Below are positions 8,416 through 16,262 of a stretch of 64,000 nucleotides of DNA, piece after piece; position 1 is the stretch's first letter, and each line of letters opens with the position of its first letter. The stretch comes from an uncultured Actinomycetes bacterium (GTDB taxonomy: Bacteria > Actinomycetota > Coriobacteriia > Coriobacteriales > Atopobiaceae). Location of the stretch: contig OMXZ01000007.1 of the NCBI GenBank assembly GCA_900315165.1, positions 17,377 to 81,376 of the forward strand. Reading direction: 5' to 3'. The notes under the pieces were generated by a model that worked only from the letters and a program-made list of their open reading frames with translations, did no database searches and was not told where the DNA came from. The translations under genes and the position numbers were made by a program.

Positions 8416-8459
8416 AAAAACCAGCCTTGTCAGCGGTCGCGCTTGGCCTAAGGCTGGTT
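8416..8459 (-). terminator. Terminator of the second LuxR gene (minus strand)
   Basis: AACCAGCCTT (8419-8428) pairs perfectly with AAGGCTGGTT (8450-8459), and on the minus strand a T run follows (complement of AAAAA at 8416-8420). Confidence 0.75.
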
Positions 8460-8499
8460 CGGCAAAGACCGGCTTGGCGGCAGCCTGCTCCGTCCAATG

Positions 8500-9486
8500 T
8501 CAGCTCGCCCAGAAATCGCGCTTGAGCTCATCGCGGTTCGCCGCCCCGCACTTCTTCATGATGTTGTGCAGGTGTGTCTTGATGGTGCCCTCGGCAAGTA
8601 TCAGCTCGTTGGCGATCTCGCGGTTGGTCTTGCCTACCATGGCGAGGCCTAGGATCTCGCTCTCGCGTTTGGAGAGGCCGTGAGCCTGCGCGTAGGCAGG
8701 CAGGCGGTCCTCGATGTGGCCCTGCAGGTTTTTGCTGCGCTCGGATCCCTGGGTCTGGGATTCGGGCGGCTCGTTGTAGCGCAGGCTCAGCGTCTCGATG
8801 TTGCGTTTGGTGACGACGTAGGCCACCACGAGCATCATCACGTTCTCGGAGAAGCTGCGCGTGGAGAGGAAGAGGCCCACAAAGGGGCTGTCGGGCCCCG
8901 GGATCGGCGCGAGGAGGATGACGTAGGTGTCTTCGAGAAAGATGCAGACGACCAGCACGCACACCGCCGCAAAGATCGACGCGTGGCGATGCATGCGTTG
9001 ACGGTACAGCTCGTCGGGGGAGCGGCGGTAGCGAACGTAGGCGAGAATCAGGCACGCGGCGAGCGACACCTGGCGGGCCGTGTAAAAGCACCATTGGCGC
9101 AGGGGGCCGTAGGGCAGGGCCACCAGGGGTATGGCGGAGAGCACGACAAAGGCAGCCGTGGAGATGGCGATGGTACGGCCCTCGCGCATGTCCATGATGT
9201 CGAGCACCACGAACCAGAAGCACGCGAGGATGGCCGCTCCCTCGGCGATGCGCAGGACGGGTAGGCTCACGGCGTAGTAGTTGTCGGTCGTGACGACGCT
9301 GACGTTGAGCCCCGCCCACTCCTCGGCGAAGATGCTCGACAGCTCCAGGAAGTAGGCGGCGAAGAAGCCCACCTGCGGCAGGTGACGCTTGCGGTGCGTG
9401 ACGGCATAGGTCGCCACGCAGATGGAGGCGGCCACCACGCACACAAAGAGCATGGCCAGGGTGTAGCAAAAGAAGAATGTGCCCAT
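8500..9486 (-). CDS. LuxR-family regulator with N-terminal membrane sensor half (second copy)
   Basis: 328 residues: about seven hydrophobic helices over the first 210 residues, a variable linker, then a C-terminal LuxR helix-turn-helix (LSKRESEILGLAMVGKTNRE, then TIKTHLHNIMKKCG). The architecture is the same as the gene at 1.7-2.7 kb but the sequence is clearly divergent, so it is a family member and not a recent duplicate. It is divergent from the APC permease across a 380-bp shared control region and could also regulate the amidohydrolase on its other side. The signal is unknown. Confidence 0.85.
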   Translation of the reverse strand: MGTFFFCYTLAMLFVCVVAASICVATYAVTHRKRHLPQVGFFAAYFLELSSIFAEEWAGLNVSVVTTDNYYAVSLPVLRIAEGAAILACFWFVVLDIMDMREGRTIAISTAAFVVLSAIPLVALPYGPLRQWCFYTARQVSLAACLILAYVRYRRSPDELYRQRMHRHASIFAAVCVLVVCIFLEDTYVILLAPIPGPDSPFVGLFLSTRSFSENVMMLVVAYVVTKRNIETLSLRYNEPPESQTQGSERSKNLQGHIEDRLPAYAQAHGLSKRESEILGLAMVGKTNREIANELILAEGTIKTHLHNIMKKCGAANRDELKRDFWAS

Positions 9487-9671
9487 GTGCTTCCGTCCCC
9501 TTGATTTGCCGAAGGAAAAGACGCGCGAGACGTGCGCGCGGGGTGTTCGAGCGAAATATCGCCAGGAACCTAGGCCTGCTGTCGGACGTTCGAACTGCCA
9601 TAGATTTTACCAGCACGGTCCTTATTACTTAAATGCGCACAGGGTTGGCATGAAGCGGACGGTAGGCAATC

Positions 9672-9742
9672 TACCTGCGTAAACGTGGGGTTTAGTGCGG
9701 TTGATATCTCGGTTTAAAAAGAAAACCCCGTATAAACTAGCC
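9672..9742 (+). promoter_or_regulatory. AT-rich control region between the divergent LuxR and APC genes
   Basis: Within the 382-bp intergenic stretch (9487-9868), this part carries CGTAAACGTGGGGTTTA and, 30 nt later, AAAACCCCGTATAAAC, an imperfect inverted pair around GGGGTTT/AAACCCC. CCTGCGTAA at its left end also occurs before the first MATE gene (2839). The rest of the gap shows nothing recognisable. Confidence 0.4.
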
Positions 9743-9868
9743 AACTGCGCAGGTGCACCCCATCATGGGAACAGACGAGACCGCGAAACCGACGCCGGCC
9801 TCGGTGCCTCCCGGACGTGACGCCAACCGTGAGGTACAAGAACGGAGCATAGAGAGAAAGGGGCGAGC

Positions 9869-11305
9869 ATGGCAGAGAAGAAGGGGCTATCCTTCCTTAC
9901 CATCATCTCGACAGTTATCTGCGTCGTGTTCGTGTGCGAGGCGGCAGCGCCCGCGGCGGCAATCGGCAACCAGCAGTTCTTCTGGTGGATCTTCTTGATC
10001 ATCACCTTCCTGGTGCCGTACGGCCTGGCCGTGGCCGAGCTGGGTACCACCTATGACTCCGAGGGCGGCATCATCGACTGGATTCGCGATGGCCTCGGTG
10101 ACCGGTGGGCCGCGCGTGCTTCTTACTACTACTGGATCAACTATCCCCTCTGGATCGCCTCTCTTGCCACCATGTTCCCCGACATCATCGGCATGGCCTT
10201 CGGCGTCGAGTTCAGCCTGGCGGGCAGCCTGCTGATCGAGCTCGGCTTCACCTGGATCGTCACCTTCATGGCCTTCTCCAAGGTCTCCGACTCCGAGGCC
10301 GTCCTCAACGGCGGCGCCGTCATCAAGGTCGCCGTCGCGGTGCTCGTGGGCGTCTTGGGCATCTGGTACGCCAGCCAGCACGGCTTCGCCAACGACATGA
10401 GCCCGCAGACCTTCCTGCCCAACTTCGGCTCCGGCATCGACTACATCTCGATCATCATCTTCAACTTCATGGGCTTCGAGGTCATCTGCACCATGACCGA
10501 CGACATGAAGGACCCCAAGCGCGAGATTCCGCGTGCCGTGATCATGGGTGGCGCCGCCATCGCCGTCATCTACCTCTTCTGCGGCTTTGGCATCGGCGCC
10601 GCCGTGCCCGCCGACCAGATCGACCCCGACTACGGCATGATCGTCGCCGTGGAGACCATGGTGGGCGACTCCCCGCTCTTCCAGATCATCTGCGTCGCCT
10701 TCCTGATTACCCTCTTTGCCAACATGGCCTCCTGGTCCTTTGGCGTCAACTCCGTCGCGGCCTACGCCGCCCAGACCGGCAACATGCCCAAGGCCTTCGG
10801 CAGGCTCAGCGAGAAGACCGGCATGCCCAACAACGCTGCCATCATCAACGGCATCGTCGCCTCCGTGACCCTCTGCATCCAGCTCATCCCCGTGGAGGCC
10901 ATCTCCAACGGTGTCTTCTGGATGCTCTTCTCCGCGTCCGTCGTCTTCCTGCTGCTGACCTACATCCCCATGTTCCCCGCCTTCATGAACCTGCGCAAAA
11001 ACGACCCCAACCGTGAGCGCGTCTACGAGCTGCCTTTCAAGGGCGCGATGCTCAAGGTCGCCATGGTCGTCCCGATGGTCGAGCTGGTCCTGGCCGTCAT
11101 CGCCACCATCGTGCCGCTCAACGCGGGCGAGGTCGCCGACAAGCTCCCCATGCTCATCATCACTGTCGTGCTGCTGGTGATCGGGGAGGTCTTCCGCGTG
11201 GTGTCCGCAAAGGGCCGCACGGAGGAGTACAAGGGCCTCACGCCCGAGCTCGCCGCCGAGCGCCTGGCCAAGGAGGCCGCCGAGGCCGAGCAGACCGCCG
11301 AGTAG
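9869..11305 (+). CDS. APC family amino acid/polyamine permease
   Basis: 478-residue, 12-helix antiporter of the amino acid-polyamine-organocation superfamily, closest in style to the glutamate:GABA and agmatine:putrescine exchangers. TM1 carries the unwound GNQQFFWW-type segment, and an amphipathic GGIIDWIRDGLG motif follows TM2. The start has AAAGGGGCGAGC upstream. The C-terminal tail is hydrophilic and rich in Glu and Ala. Because aguA and arcC are in the same window it could be the agmatine/putrescine exchanger, but it is 8.5 kb from aguA and next to a membrane-LuxR gene, so another substrate is possible. Confidence 0.85.
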   Translation: MAEKKGLSFLTIISTVICVVFVCEAAAPAAAIGNQQFFWWIFLIITFLVPYGLAVAELGTTYDSEGGIIDWIRDGLGDRWAARASYYYWINYPLWIASLATMFPDIIGMAFGVEFSLAGSLLIELGFTWIVTFMAFSKVSDSEAVLNGGAVIKVAVAVLVGVLGIWYASQHGFANDMSPQTFLPNFGSGIDYISIIIFNFMGFEVICTMTDDMKDPKREIPRAVIMGGAAIAVIYLFCGFGIGAAVPADQIDPDYGMIVAVETMVGDSPLFQIICVAFLITLFANMASWSFGVNSVAAYAAQTGNMPKAFGRLSEKTGMPNNAAIINGIVASVTLCIQLIPVEAISNGVFWMLFSASVVFLLLTYIPMFPAFMNLRKNDPNRERVYELPFKGAMLKVAMVVPMVELVLAVIATIVPLNAGEVADKLPMLIITVVLLVIGEVFRVVSAKGRTEEYKGLTPELAAERLAKEAAEAEQTAE

Positions 11306-11385
11306 CGCCTGCCTCCAGGCTGCGAGCGGGCCGCCGTGCCCGCTTTCGAAACCGTCACATCTCCGCTGTACGGCGGTTTGAATTG

Positions 11386-11420
11386 GGGCCCGGACAGATG
11401 CTGTCCGGGCCCTTTATTAT
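11386..11420 (+). terminator. Terminator after the APC permease
   Basis: A perfect 12-bp stem (11386-11397 with 11401-11412) with a 3-nt loop is followed by TTTATTAT. Confidence 0.88.
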
Positions 11421-11568
11421 GCCGCGCTCACCGCCCGGGGTACCTGGCGTTCGTGGAACAAGTTGCGTGACCAGCCGCGCGAGAGGCACGTCTTACGTGC
11501 GCCTGACAAACCCCGCTTGCTGGCGTGTGACAATAGGCGCGAGGAACCGTTTGTCGGGATGGAATGCC

Positions 11569-12153
11569 ATGGCTGTGACGCGAGGCAAAGGCAATCAGAA
11601 CGTACGAAAGGCTCAGAAGAGCAGCCAATACCAGGCAATCGTTGTCGTCGTAGCTCTTTTCGTGATCTTGTTTGTGCTGTGGACCATCATTGAGTCGAAT
11701 TACGGCCCCATCACCCCCGAAGCCATCGGCAAGGGCCTTCTACTCGCCCTGCCGATTCCCGGACTCGTCGCGGTCACTGTATTTTTCTCTTGGAGGTCGC
11801 GTAACAGGGCGAGCGCGAGACTGTTGGAGAGTTTCGGCCTGGATGCCGAGAAAGCTGACTTGAGCGACCCGGCTTGGTTTGTCACTAAAGACTATCCGCC
11901 CGTCTTGTTGCACGAGTCTATGTTTTCGCGCGACAAGGCGGTCGCCTACCACAAGGAGACGATAGAACCGGGCGCCCATGACCTCTCCATCTCCGAGGAG
12001 TATTACGCGGTCGACTGGGTCGATGCACGGGGCGAGAAGCGAACATGCAGATTACCAGGCGACGACGCGATTTCAGCCGACCGTGGGGCCATCAAACGCT
12101 TCAAGTCGTTTTGCAAGCGTTGGGGCATCACGTTGCGCCGTGCGCCAAAGTAG
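11569..12153 (+). CDS. Hypothetical membrane protein with two N-terminal helices
   Basis: 194 residues from the ATG at 11569. Longer upstream in-frame starts would run through the preceding terminator and are rejected. There is a short basic N-terminus, then two hydrophobic segments (around residues 24-42 and 52-72), then a soluble domain of about 120 residues with many aromatic and charged residues (DLSISEEYYAVDWVDARGEK). The topology suggests a cytoplasmic C-terminal domain anchored to the membrane. The base composition is lower in GC than its neighbours and it stands alone between a terminator and a riboswitch. No family is recognised. Confidence 0.55.
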   Translation: MAVTRGKGNQNVRKAQKSSQYQAIVVVVALFVILFVLWTIIESNYGPITPEAIGKGLLLALPIPGLVAVTVFFSWRSRNRASARLLESFGLDAEKADLSDPAWFVTKDYPPVLLHESMFSRDKAVAYHKETIEPGAHDLSISEEYYAVDWVDARGEKRTCRLPGDDAISADRGAIKRFKSFCKRWGITLRRAPK

Positions 12154-12207
12154 TCTTTGCGTCATACAGCCACATCGTGCCCCATTTGTTGTTAAACTGC
12201 ACATAAG

Positions 12208-12290
12208 GCGCGTGCCGTGACTGACGGAGATTCGTGGGACACCACGGGGGAGCGGCGCGCAAGACAACGTGCCGTCCGTCTGGGCAAGCC
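12208..12290 (+). ncRNA. ZTP (pfl) riboswitch upstream of purO-purH
   Basis: Both conserved halves of the pfl motif are visible: GTGACTGACGGA followed by GTGGGACACCACGGGGGAGC, and then CCGTCTGGGCA at 12276-12286 closing the pseudoknot side. The arrangement (about 45 nt first half, short linker, CCGYCTGGGCA) fits the family. ZTP riboswitches sense the AICAR-derived alarmone and switch on one-carbon/purine genes, which agrees with the downstream genes that consume AICAR. A small hairpin (12284-12313) follows; no U-run terminator is seen, so control of translation is more likely than termination. Confidence 0.85.
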
Positions 12291-12360
12291 TCACAACCGA
12301 AGGGCTTGCTATGCGTCAGGCCCCGAGGATGCGAGGACCGCGAGCATCCGAGGAGCGCTC

Positions 12361-13002
12361 ATGCAAAATCTGGTCGATATCCTGCGTAACAACCCTTATC
12401 CCGGCCGCGGCATCGTCGTGGGCAAGGGCCGCGTCTACTACTGGATCATGGGGCGCAGCGCCAACAGCCGCAACCGCGTCTTTGAGCTGACCGACGACGG
12501 CATCCGCACCAAGGCCTACGACGAGAGCAAGCTCGAGGACCCCAGCCTGATCATCTACCACCCCGTGCGCACGGCGGGCGACGACCTGGTGGTCACCAAT
12601 GGCGATCAGACCGACACCATCGTGGAGCTGGGCTTCCGCGAGGGCTGCATGGCCCGCGAGTACGAGCCCGACGGCCCCAACTGGACCCCGCGCATCAGCT
12701 CGATCATCCACAAGGACGGCTCCTTCGAGCTTTCCATTCTCAAGCACGATCCCAACTCTGACGAGGACCGCTGCCTGCGCGAGTTCTTCGCCTACGAGGG
12801 GGCCGACGAGGGCGTGGGTTTCTTCATCTCCACCTACCAGGGCGACGGTAACCCGCTACCCAGCTTTGCCGGCGAGCCTGTGGCCGTGCGGATGGGCGAG
12901 CCCGACGAGGTCTGGGCGGCGCTCAACGCCGACAACAAGGTCTCCCTCTACACCAACGTCGGCGGCGACGTCCGCCTCTTCAACAAGAATCTCGGAGACT
13001 AA
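12361..13002 (+). CDS. purO: IMP cyclohydrolase, PurO-type
   Basis: 213 residues from ATG 12361, chosen because GAGGAG lies 7 nt upstream and because the preceding codons belong to the riboswitch. The sequence (NPYPGRGIVVGKGRVYYWIM, later GNPLPSFAGEPV) has the compact NTN-hydrolase-like form of archaeal-type IMP cyclohydrolases, which close FAICAR to IMP, the last step of purine synthesis. The stand-alone transformylase follows 32 bp later. The two together replace the bifunctional PurH protein of most bacteria, a layout known in Coriobacteriia and some other anaerobes. Confidence 0.85.
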   Translation: MQNLVDILRNNPYPGRGIVVGKGRVYYWIMGRSANSRNRVFELTDDGIRTKAYDESKLEDPSLIIYHPVRTAGDDLVVTNGDQTDTIVELGFREGCMAREYEPDGPNWTPRISSIIHKDGSFELSILKHDPNSDEDRCLREFFAYEGADEGVGFFISTYQGDGNPLPSFAGEPVAVRMGEPDEVWAALNADNKVSLYTNVGGDVRLFNKNLGD

Positions 13003-13034
13003 GTACTATCACTCCCCAATTGAAAGGAACGGAC

Positions 13035-14216
13035 ATGAATGAGCTCGAGCTCAAGTACGGCTGCAACCCCAATCAGAAACCCTCCCGCATCTTCATGAAG
13101 GATGGCTCCGACCTGCCCGTGACGGTGCTTTCCGGCAAGCCCGGCTACATCAATTTCCTCGACGCCCTTAATTCCTGGCAGCTCGTCCGCGAGCTCAAGG
13201 AGGCTACCGGCATGCCCGCCGCCGCCTCCTTCAAGCACGTGAGTCCTGCCGGCGCCGCCGTGGGCAAGCCCCTCTCCGACATCGATAAGCAGATCTACTT
13301 CGTCGACGAGGCCGACGGCCCCGTGACCCCCATCGCCGCCGCCTATATCCGTGCCCGCGGCGCCGACCGCATGAGTTCTTATGGCGACTGGGCGGCCCTC
13401 TCCGATGTGTGCGACGCCCGCACCGCCCTCTACATCAAGCACGAGGTCTCCGACGGCATCATCGCCCCCGGCTACACGGACGAGGCGCTCGAGATCCTGC
13501 GCTCCAAGAAGGGTGGCAAGTACAACGTCGTCCAGATTGACCCCGCCTACGAGTGCGCGCCGATCGAACAGAAAGACGTCTTTGGCATCACCTTCGAGCA
13601 GGGCCACAACTTCTTCCCGATCAACCGCGAGCTGCTCGCCAACGTCGTGACCGCCAACAAGGACATCTCCGACGCCGCCCAGATCGACATGATCGTCAGC
13701 CTGATCACGCTCAAGTACACGCAGTCCAACTCCGTCTGCTACGTGAAGGACGGCCAGGCCATCGGCGTGGGCGCCGGCCAGCAGAGCCGCGTGCACTGCA
13801 CCCGCCTCGCCGGCAACAAGGCCGACACCTGGTACCTGCGCCAGCATCCCAAGGTCCTGGGCCTCAAGTTCGTGGACGGCATCCGCCGCGCCAACCGTGA
13901 CAACGCGATCGACGTCTACATCTCCGAGGAGCACGACGACGTGCTGCGCGAGGGCGAGTGGCAGAAGTGGTTCGCCGAGAAGCCCGAGGTCCTGACCCGC
14001 GAGGAGAAGGCCGCCTGGATCGCCACGCAGACCGGCGTGACCCTGGGCTCCGACGCCTTCTTCCCCTTCGGCGACAACATCGAGCGCGCCCACAAGTCCG
14101 GCGTGACCTACGTGGCTGAGCCCGGCGGCTCCATCCGCGACGACAACGTGATTGAGACGGCCGACAAGTACGGCATGGCCATGGCCTTCACGGGCATGCG
14201 CCTCTTCCACCACTGA
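13035..14216 (+). CDS. purH: AICAR formyltransferase (stand-alone PurH domain)
   Basis: 393 residues. It carries only the transformylase half of PurH, which converts AICAR plus 10-formyl-THF to FAICAR. The catalytic Lys-His pair is visible in AASFKHVSPAGAA, and the family signature SNSVCYVKDGQAIGVGAGQQ is present. There is no MGS-like IMP cyclohydrolase domain, which fits the separate PurO gene immediately upstream. The start is the ATG at 13035 with AAAGGAAC before it. It is co-transcribed with purO under the ZTP riboswitch. Confidence 0.92.
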   Translation: MNELELKYGCNPNQKPSRIFMKDGSDLPVTVLSGKPGYINFLDALNSWQLVRELKEATGMPAAASFKHVSPAGAAVGKPLSDIDKQIYFVDEADGPVTPIAAAYIRARGADRMSSYGDWAALSDVCDARTALYIKHEVSDGIIAPGYTDEALEILRSKKGGKYNVVQIDPAYECAPIEQKDVFGITFEQGHNFFPINRELLANVVTANKDISDAAQIDMIVSLITLKYTQSNSVCYVKDGQAIGVGAGQQSRVHCTRLAGNKADTWYLRQHPKVLGLKFVDGIRRANRDNAIDVYISEEHDDVLREGEWQKWFAEKPEVLTREEKAAWIATQTGVTLGSDAFFPFGDNIERAHKSGVTYVAEPGGSIRDDNVIETADKYGMAMAFTGMRLFHH

Positions 14217-14233
14217 TTGAAGGAACAACATCC

Positions 14234-14896
14234 ATGCTCGAGGACCTGAAGCTTCGCGTGATGAACGTAGCCAAGCGCGCACAGCGCGATGGTATGTGTA
14301 AACACCTCTCAGGCAACTTCTCGGCGCGCGACCCCGAGACAGGTTATCTCGTGATAACCCCGACCCAGAAGGATCGCGACCTGCTTGAGGTGCCCGACAT
14401 GGTGGTCATGGACCTCGACGCCAATGTCATCGAGAATCAGACGGGCCTGCGCCCCACGTCCGAGTCCCTGATGCATATCAAGATCTATCAGGAACGCCCG
14501 GACGTGCGGGCGGTGGCCCACACCCATTCCATGTATGCGACGGTCTTCGCGGTGCTCAACAGGCCCATTCCGGCGCTTGTCTACGAGATCTCCAACCTCA
14601 AGTGCACGAAGGACCGCATACCAGTGGCACCTTACGGCCGGCCTGGTACCGACGCGCTGGCGGAGGCCGTGGTCGGCCCGGTCCACGAGGCCGACGGCTT
14701 CCTACTCAGGGCGCACGGCTCCGTCGCCGTCGACGAGACCGATATCGAGGGCGCCTACCTCAAGGTGTGCTACGTCGAGGAGCTTGCGGAGCTCTATTAC
14801 CATGCATTGGCCTGCACCAATGGTGCCGAACCCGACGTGCTGCCCCACGAAGAGCTGCAGGCCTGGGCCTACCCCTCCGCCATCAGGCTTCCGTAA
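14234..14896 (+). CDS. Class II aldolase (L-fuculose-phosphate aldolase-like)
   Basis: 220 residues, the normal size for zinc-dependent class II aldolases/epimerases of the FucA-AraD group. The metal ligands are seen in AVAHTHSMYATV (His-x-His) and in RAHGSVAVD (third His), with the catalytic acidic residue in TSESLMH. It begins 17 nt after purH with GAAGGAAC upstream, so it is likely in the same transcript. The substrate is probably a sugar or deoxynucleoside-derived phosphate; members of this family also take part in nucleoside salvage, which could explain the link with purine genes. The exact substrate is unknown. Confidence 0.8.
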   Translation: MLEDLKLRVMNVAKRAQRDGMCKHLSGNFSARDPETGYLVITPTQKDRDLLEVPDMVVMDLDANVIENQTGLRPTSESLMHIKIYQERPDVRAVAHTHSMYATVFAVLNRPIPALVYEISNLKCTKDRIPVAPYGRPGTDALAEAVVGPVHEADGFLLRAHGSVAVDETDIEGAYLKVCYVEELAELYYHALACTNGAEPDVLPHEELQAWAYPSAIRLP

Positions 14897-14966
14897 GGCC
14901 TGCAACAAGTACGCCCTTCTTCTCGGCTAAACCCGAATAAACCCGAGGAAACACAACTGAAATATG

Positions 14967-14994
14967 TATTATTACGTATAAAATCGTAATAATA
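14967..14994. promoter_or_regulatory. AT-only palindrome upstream of carbamate kinase
   Basis: TATTATTACG (14967-14976) and CGTAATAATA (14985-14994) form a perfect 10-bp inverted repeat with an 8-nt spacer. It lies in a 250-bp AT-rich gap (14897-15146) in otherwise GC-rich DNA. It resembles a dimeric regulator site for arcC; the regulator is unknown. Confidence 0.6.
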
Positions 14995-15075
14995 TGTCAA
15001 CATAATATTTGTATCACCCCAAACTACCTTTGAGGTTGCAAAAAGTACCGTTCAAGGAATACGATAAAATTTCAC

Positions 15076-15100
15076 CTACCGCGAGAGGTATCCGCGGTAG
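15076..15100 (+). other. Hairpin in the carbamate kinase leader
   Basis: CTACCGCG (15076-15083) pairs with CGCGGTAG (15093-15100) with a 9-nt loop, 46 nt before the arcC start. No T run follows, so it is a leader structure or second operator rather than a terminator. Confidence 0.4.
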
Positions 15101-15146
15101 CATCGAGTGTGTCGAAGTGTCTTTTCCAGACGACAAGGAGAAACGC

Positions 15147-16112
15147 ATGAGCAAGTACGAGACCCCCAATCGCGTGGTCATCGCCCTGGGCGGCAACGCC
15201 CTCGGCAACACCCCCGAGGAGCAGATCGAGAAGGTCCGCGCCGCTGCCCCGACCCTGCTGAAGGTCATCGAGCAGGGCAACGAGATCATCATCACCCACG
15301 GCAACGGCCCGCAGGTCGGCATGATCCAGAAGGCCTTCTCTATCGCCCACGAGGAGAAGCCTGACGCCGTCCCCGCCATGGACCTGCCCGAGTGCGGCGC
15401 CATGTCCCAGGGCTATATCGGCTACCACCTGCAGCAGGCCCTCGGTGCCGCCATGCACAAGGCCTACAAGCGCTGGCACGTGGCCACCGTCGTCACCCAG
15501 ATCGAGGTCGACCCCGATGACCCCGCCTTCCTCAATCCCACCAAGCCAATCGGTGCCTTCCTGACCAAGGAGCAGGCCGCCGCGGAGAAGGCCGCCCACC
15601 CCGAGATGCAGTTCGTCGAGGACTCCGGCCGCGGCTACCGTCGCGTCGTCGCCTCCCCCGAGCCCAAGAAGATCGTCGAGGCTGAGTCCATCCTCAACCT
15701 GCTGGACAACGAGTTCATCGTCATCGCCTGTGGTGGTGGCGGCATCCCCGTCGTGCGCGACTACTCCGACAAGGGCGCCTACAAGGGCCAGGCTGCCGTT
15801 ATCGACAAGGACATGGGCGGCGAGCTCCTCGCTGAGGACTGCAAGGCCGACACCCTGATCCTCCTGACCGCCGTCGACCATGTCGCCATCAACTTCGGCA
15901 AGCCCGATCAGCAGGAGCTCACCGACCTCGACGTCGCGACCGCCAAGAAGTACGTGGAGGAGGGCCAGTTCGGCAAGGGTTCCATGGAGCCCAAGGTCAA
16001 GGCCGGCATCAAGTTCGCCGAGTCCCGTCCGGGCCGCACCTGCATCATCGGCTCCCTCGAGAAGGCCGCCGAGGCCGTCGCCGGCCTCTCCGGCACGCGC
16101 ATCCACGCGTAA
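15147..16112 (+). CDS. arcC: Carbamate kinase
   Basis: 321-residue amino-acid-kinase-family enzyme that makes ATP and carbamate from ADP and carbamoyl phosphate. The N-terminal nucleotide/phosphate loop (VVIALGGNAL), the EIIITHGNGPQVG motif and the CGGGGIPVV segment are all present. The start is the ATG at 15147 preceded by AAGGAG. It is the energy-yielding last step of agmatine or arginine catabolism and would complete the route with aguA and a carbamoyltransferase. It is monocistronic here with its own AT-rich, palindrome-bearing promoter region. Confidence 0.93.
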   Translation: MSKYETPNRVVIALGGNALGNTPEEQIEKVRAAAPTLLKVIEQGNEIIITHGNGPQVGMIQKAFSIAHEEKPDAVPAMDLPECGAMSQGYIGYHLQQALGAAMHKAYKRWHVATVVTQIEVDPDDPAFLNPTKPIGAFLTKEQAAAEKAAHPEMQFVEDSGRGYRRVVASPEPKKIVEAESILNLLDNEFIVIACGGGGIPVVRDYSDKGAYKGQAAVIDKDMGGELLAEDCKADTLILLTAVDHVAINFGKPDQQELTDLDVATAKKYVEEGQFGKGSMEPKVKAGIKFAESRPGRTCIIGSLEKAAEAVAGLSGTRIHA

Positions 16113-16116
16113 ATGT

Positions 16117-16158
16117 GTCAATAGGGGACGTTTCCCTATTGTCAGGGAACGTCCCCCA
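16117..16158 (+). repeat. Dispersed repeat forming a hairpin after arcC
   Basis: GGGGACGTTTCCC (16124-16136) pairs with GGGAACGTCCCC (16145-16156) with one bulged T. The 15-mer at its left end, GTCAATAGGGGACGT, occurs again inverted at 1527-1541. It may act as a terminator-like structure for arcC, but there is no T run. Confidence 0.55.
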
Positions 16159-16217
16159 TTGCTATAACTGCACGCTGAGCGGGGATCCTTCGGGGTCCCC
16201 GTTCCCTTCTTCCGTGG

Positions 16218-16262
16218 TATAGTTTACTCGGATAAAACCGAGTCGGATGAAACCGAGTAAAC
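16218..16262 (+). promoter_or_regulatory. Promoter with nested repeats ahead of the first AAA ATPase
   Basis: A TATAGT -10-like element (16218-16223) overlaps GTTTACTCGG (16222-16231), which is the exact inverse of CCGAGTAAAC (16253-16262), directly abutting the ATG. Inside are two near-identical 15-bp direct repeats, CGGATAAAACCGAGT (16229) and CGGATGAAACCGAGT (16244). A protein bound here would block the promoter and the start codon. Confidence 0.65.

Noticed and set aside
11383..11568. Longer start for the hypothetical membrane protein
   Set aside because: The extra codons run through the terminator of the APC permease and lack a ribosome site.
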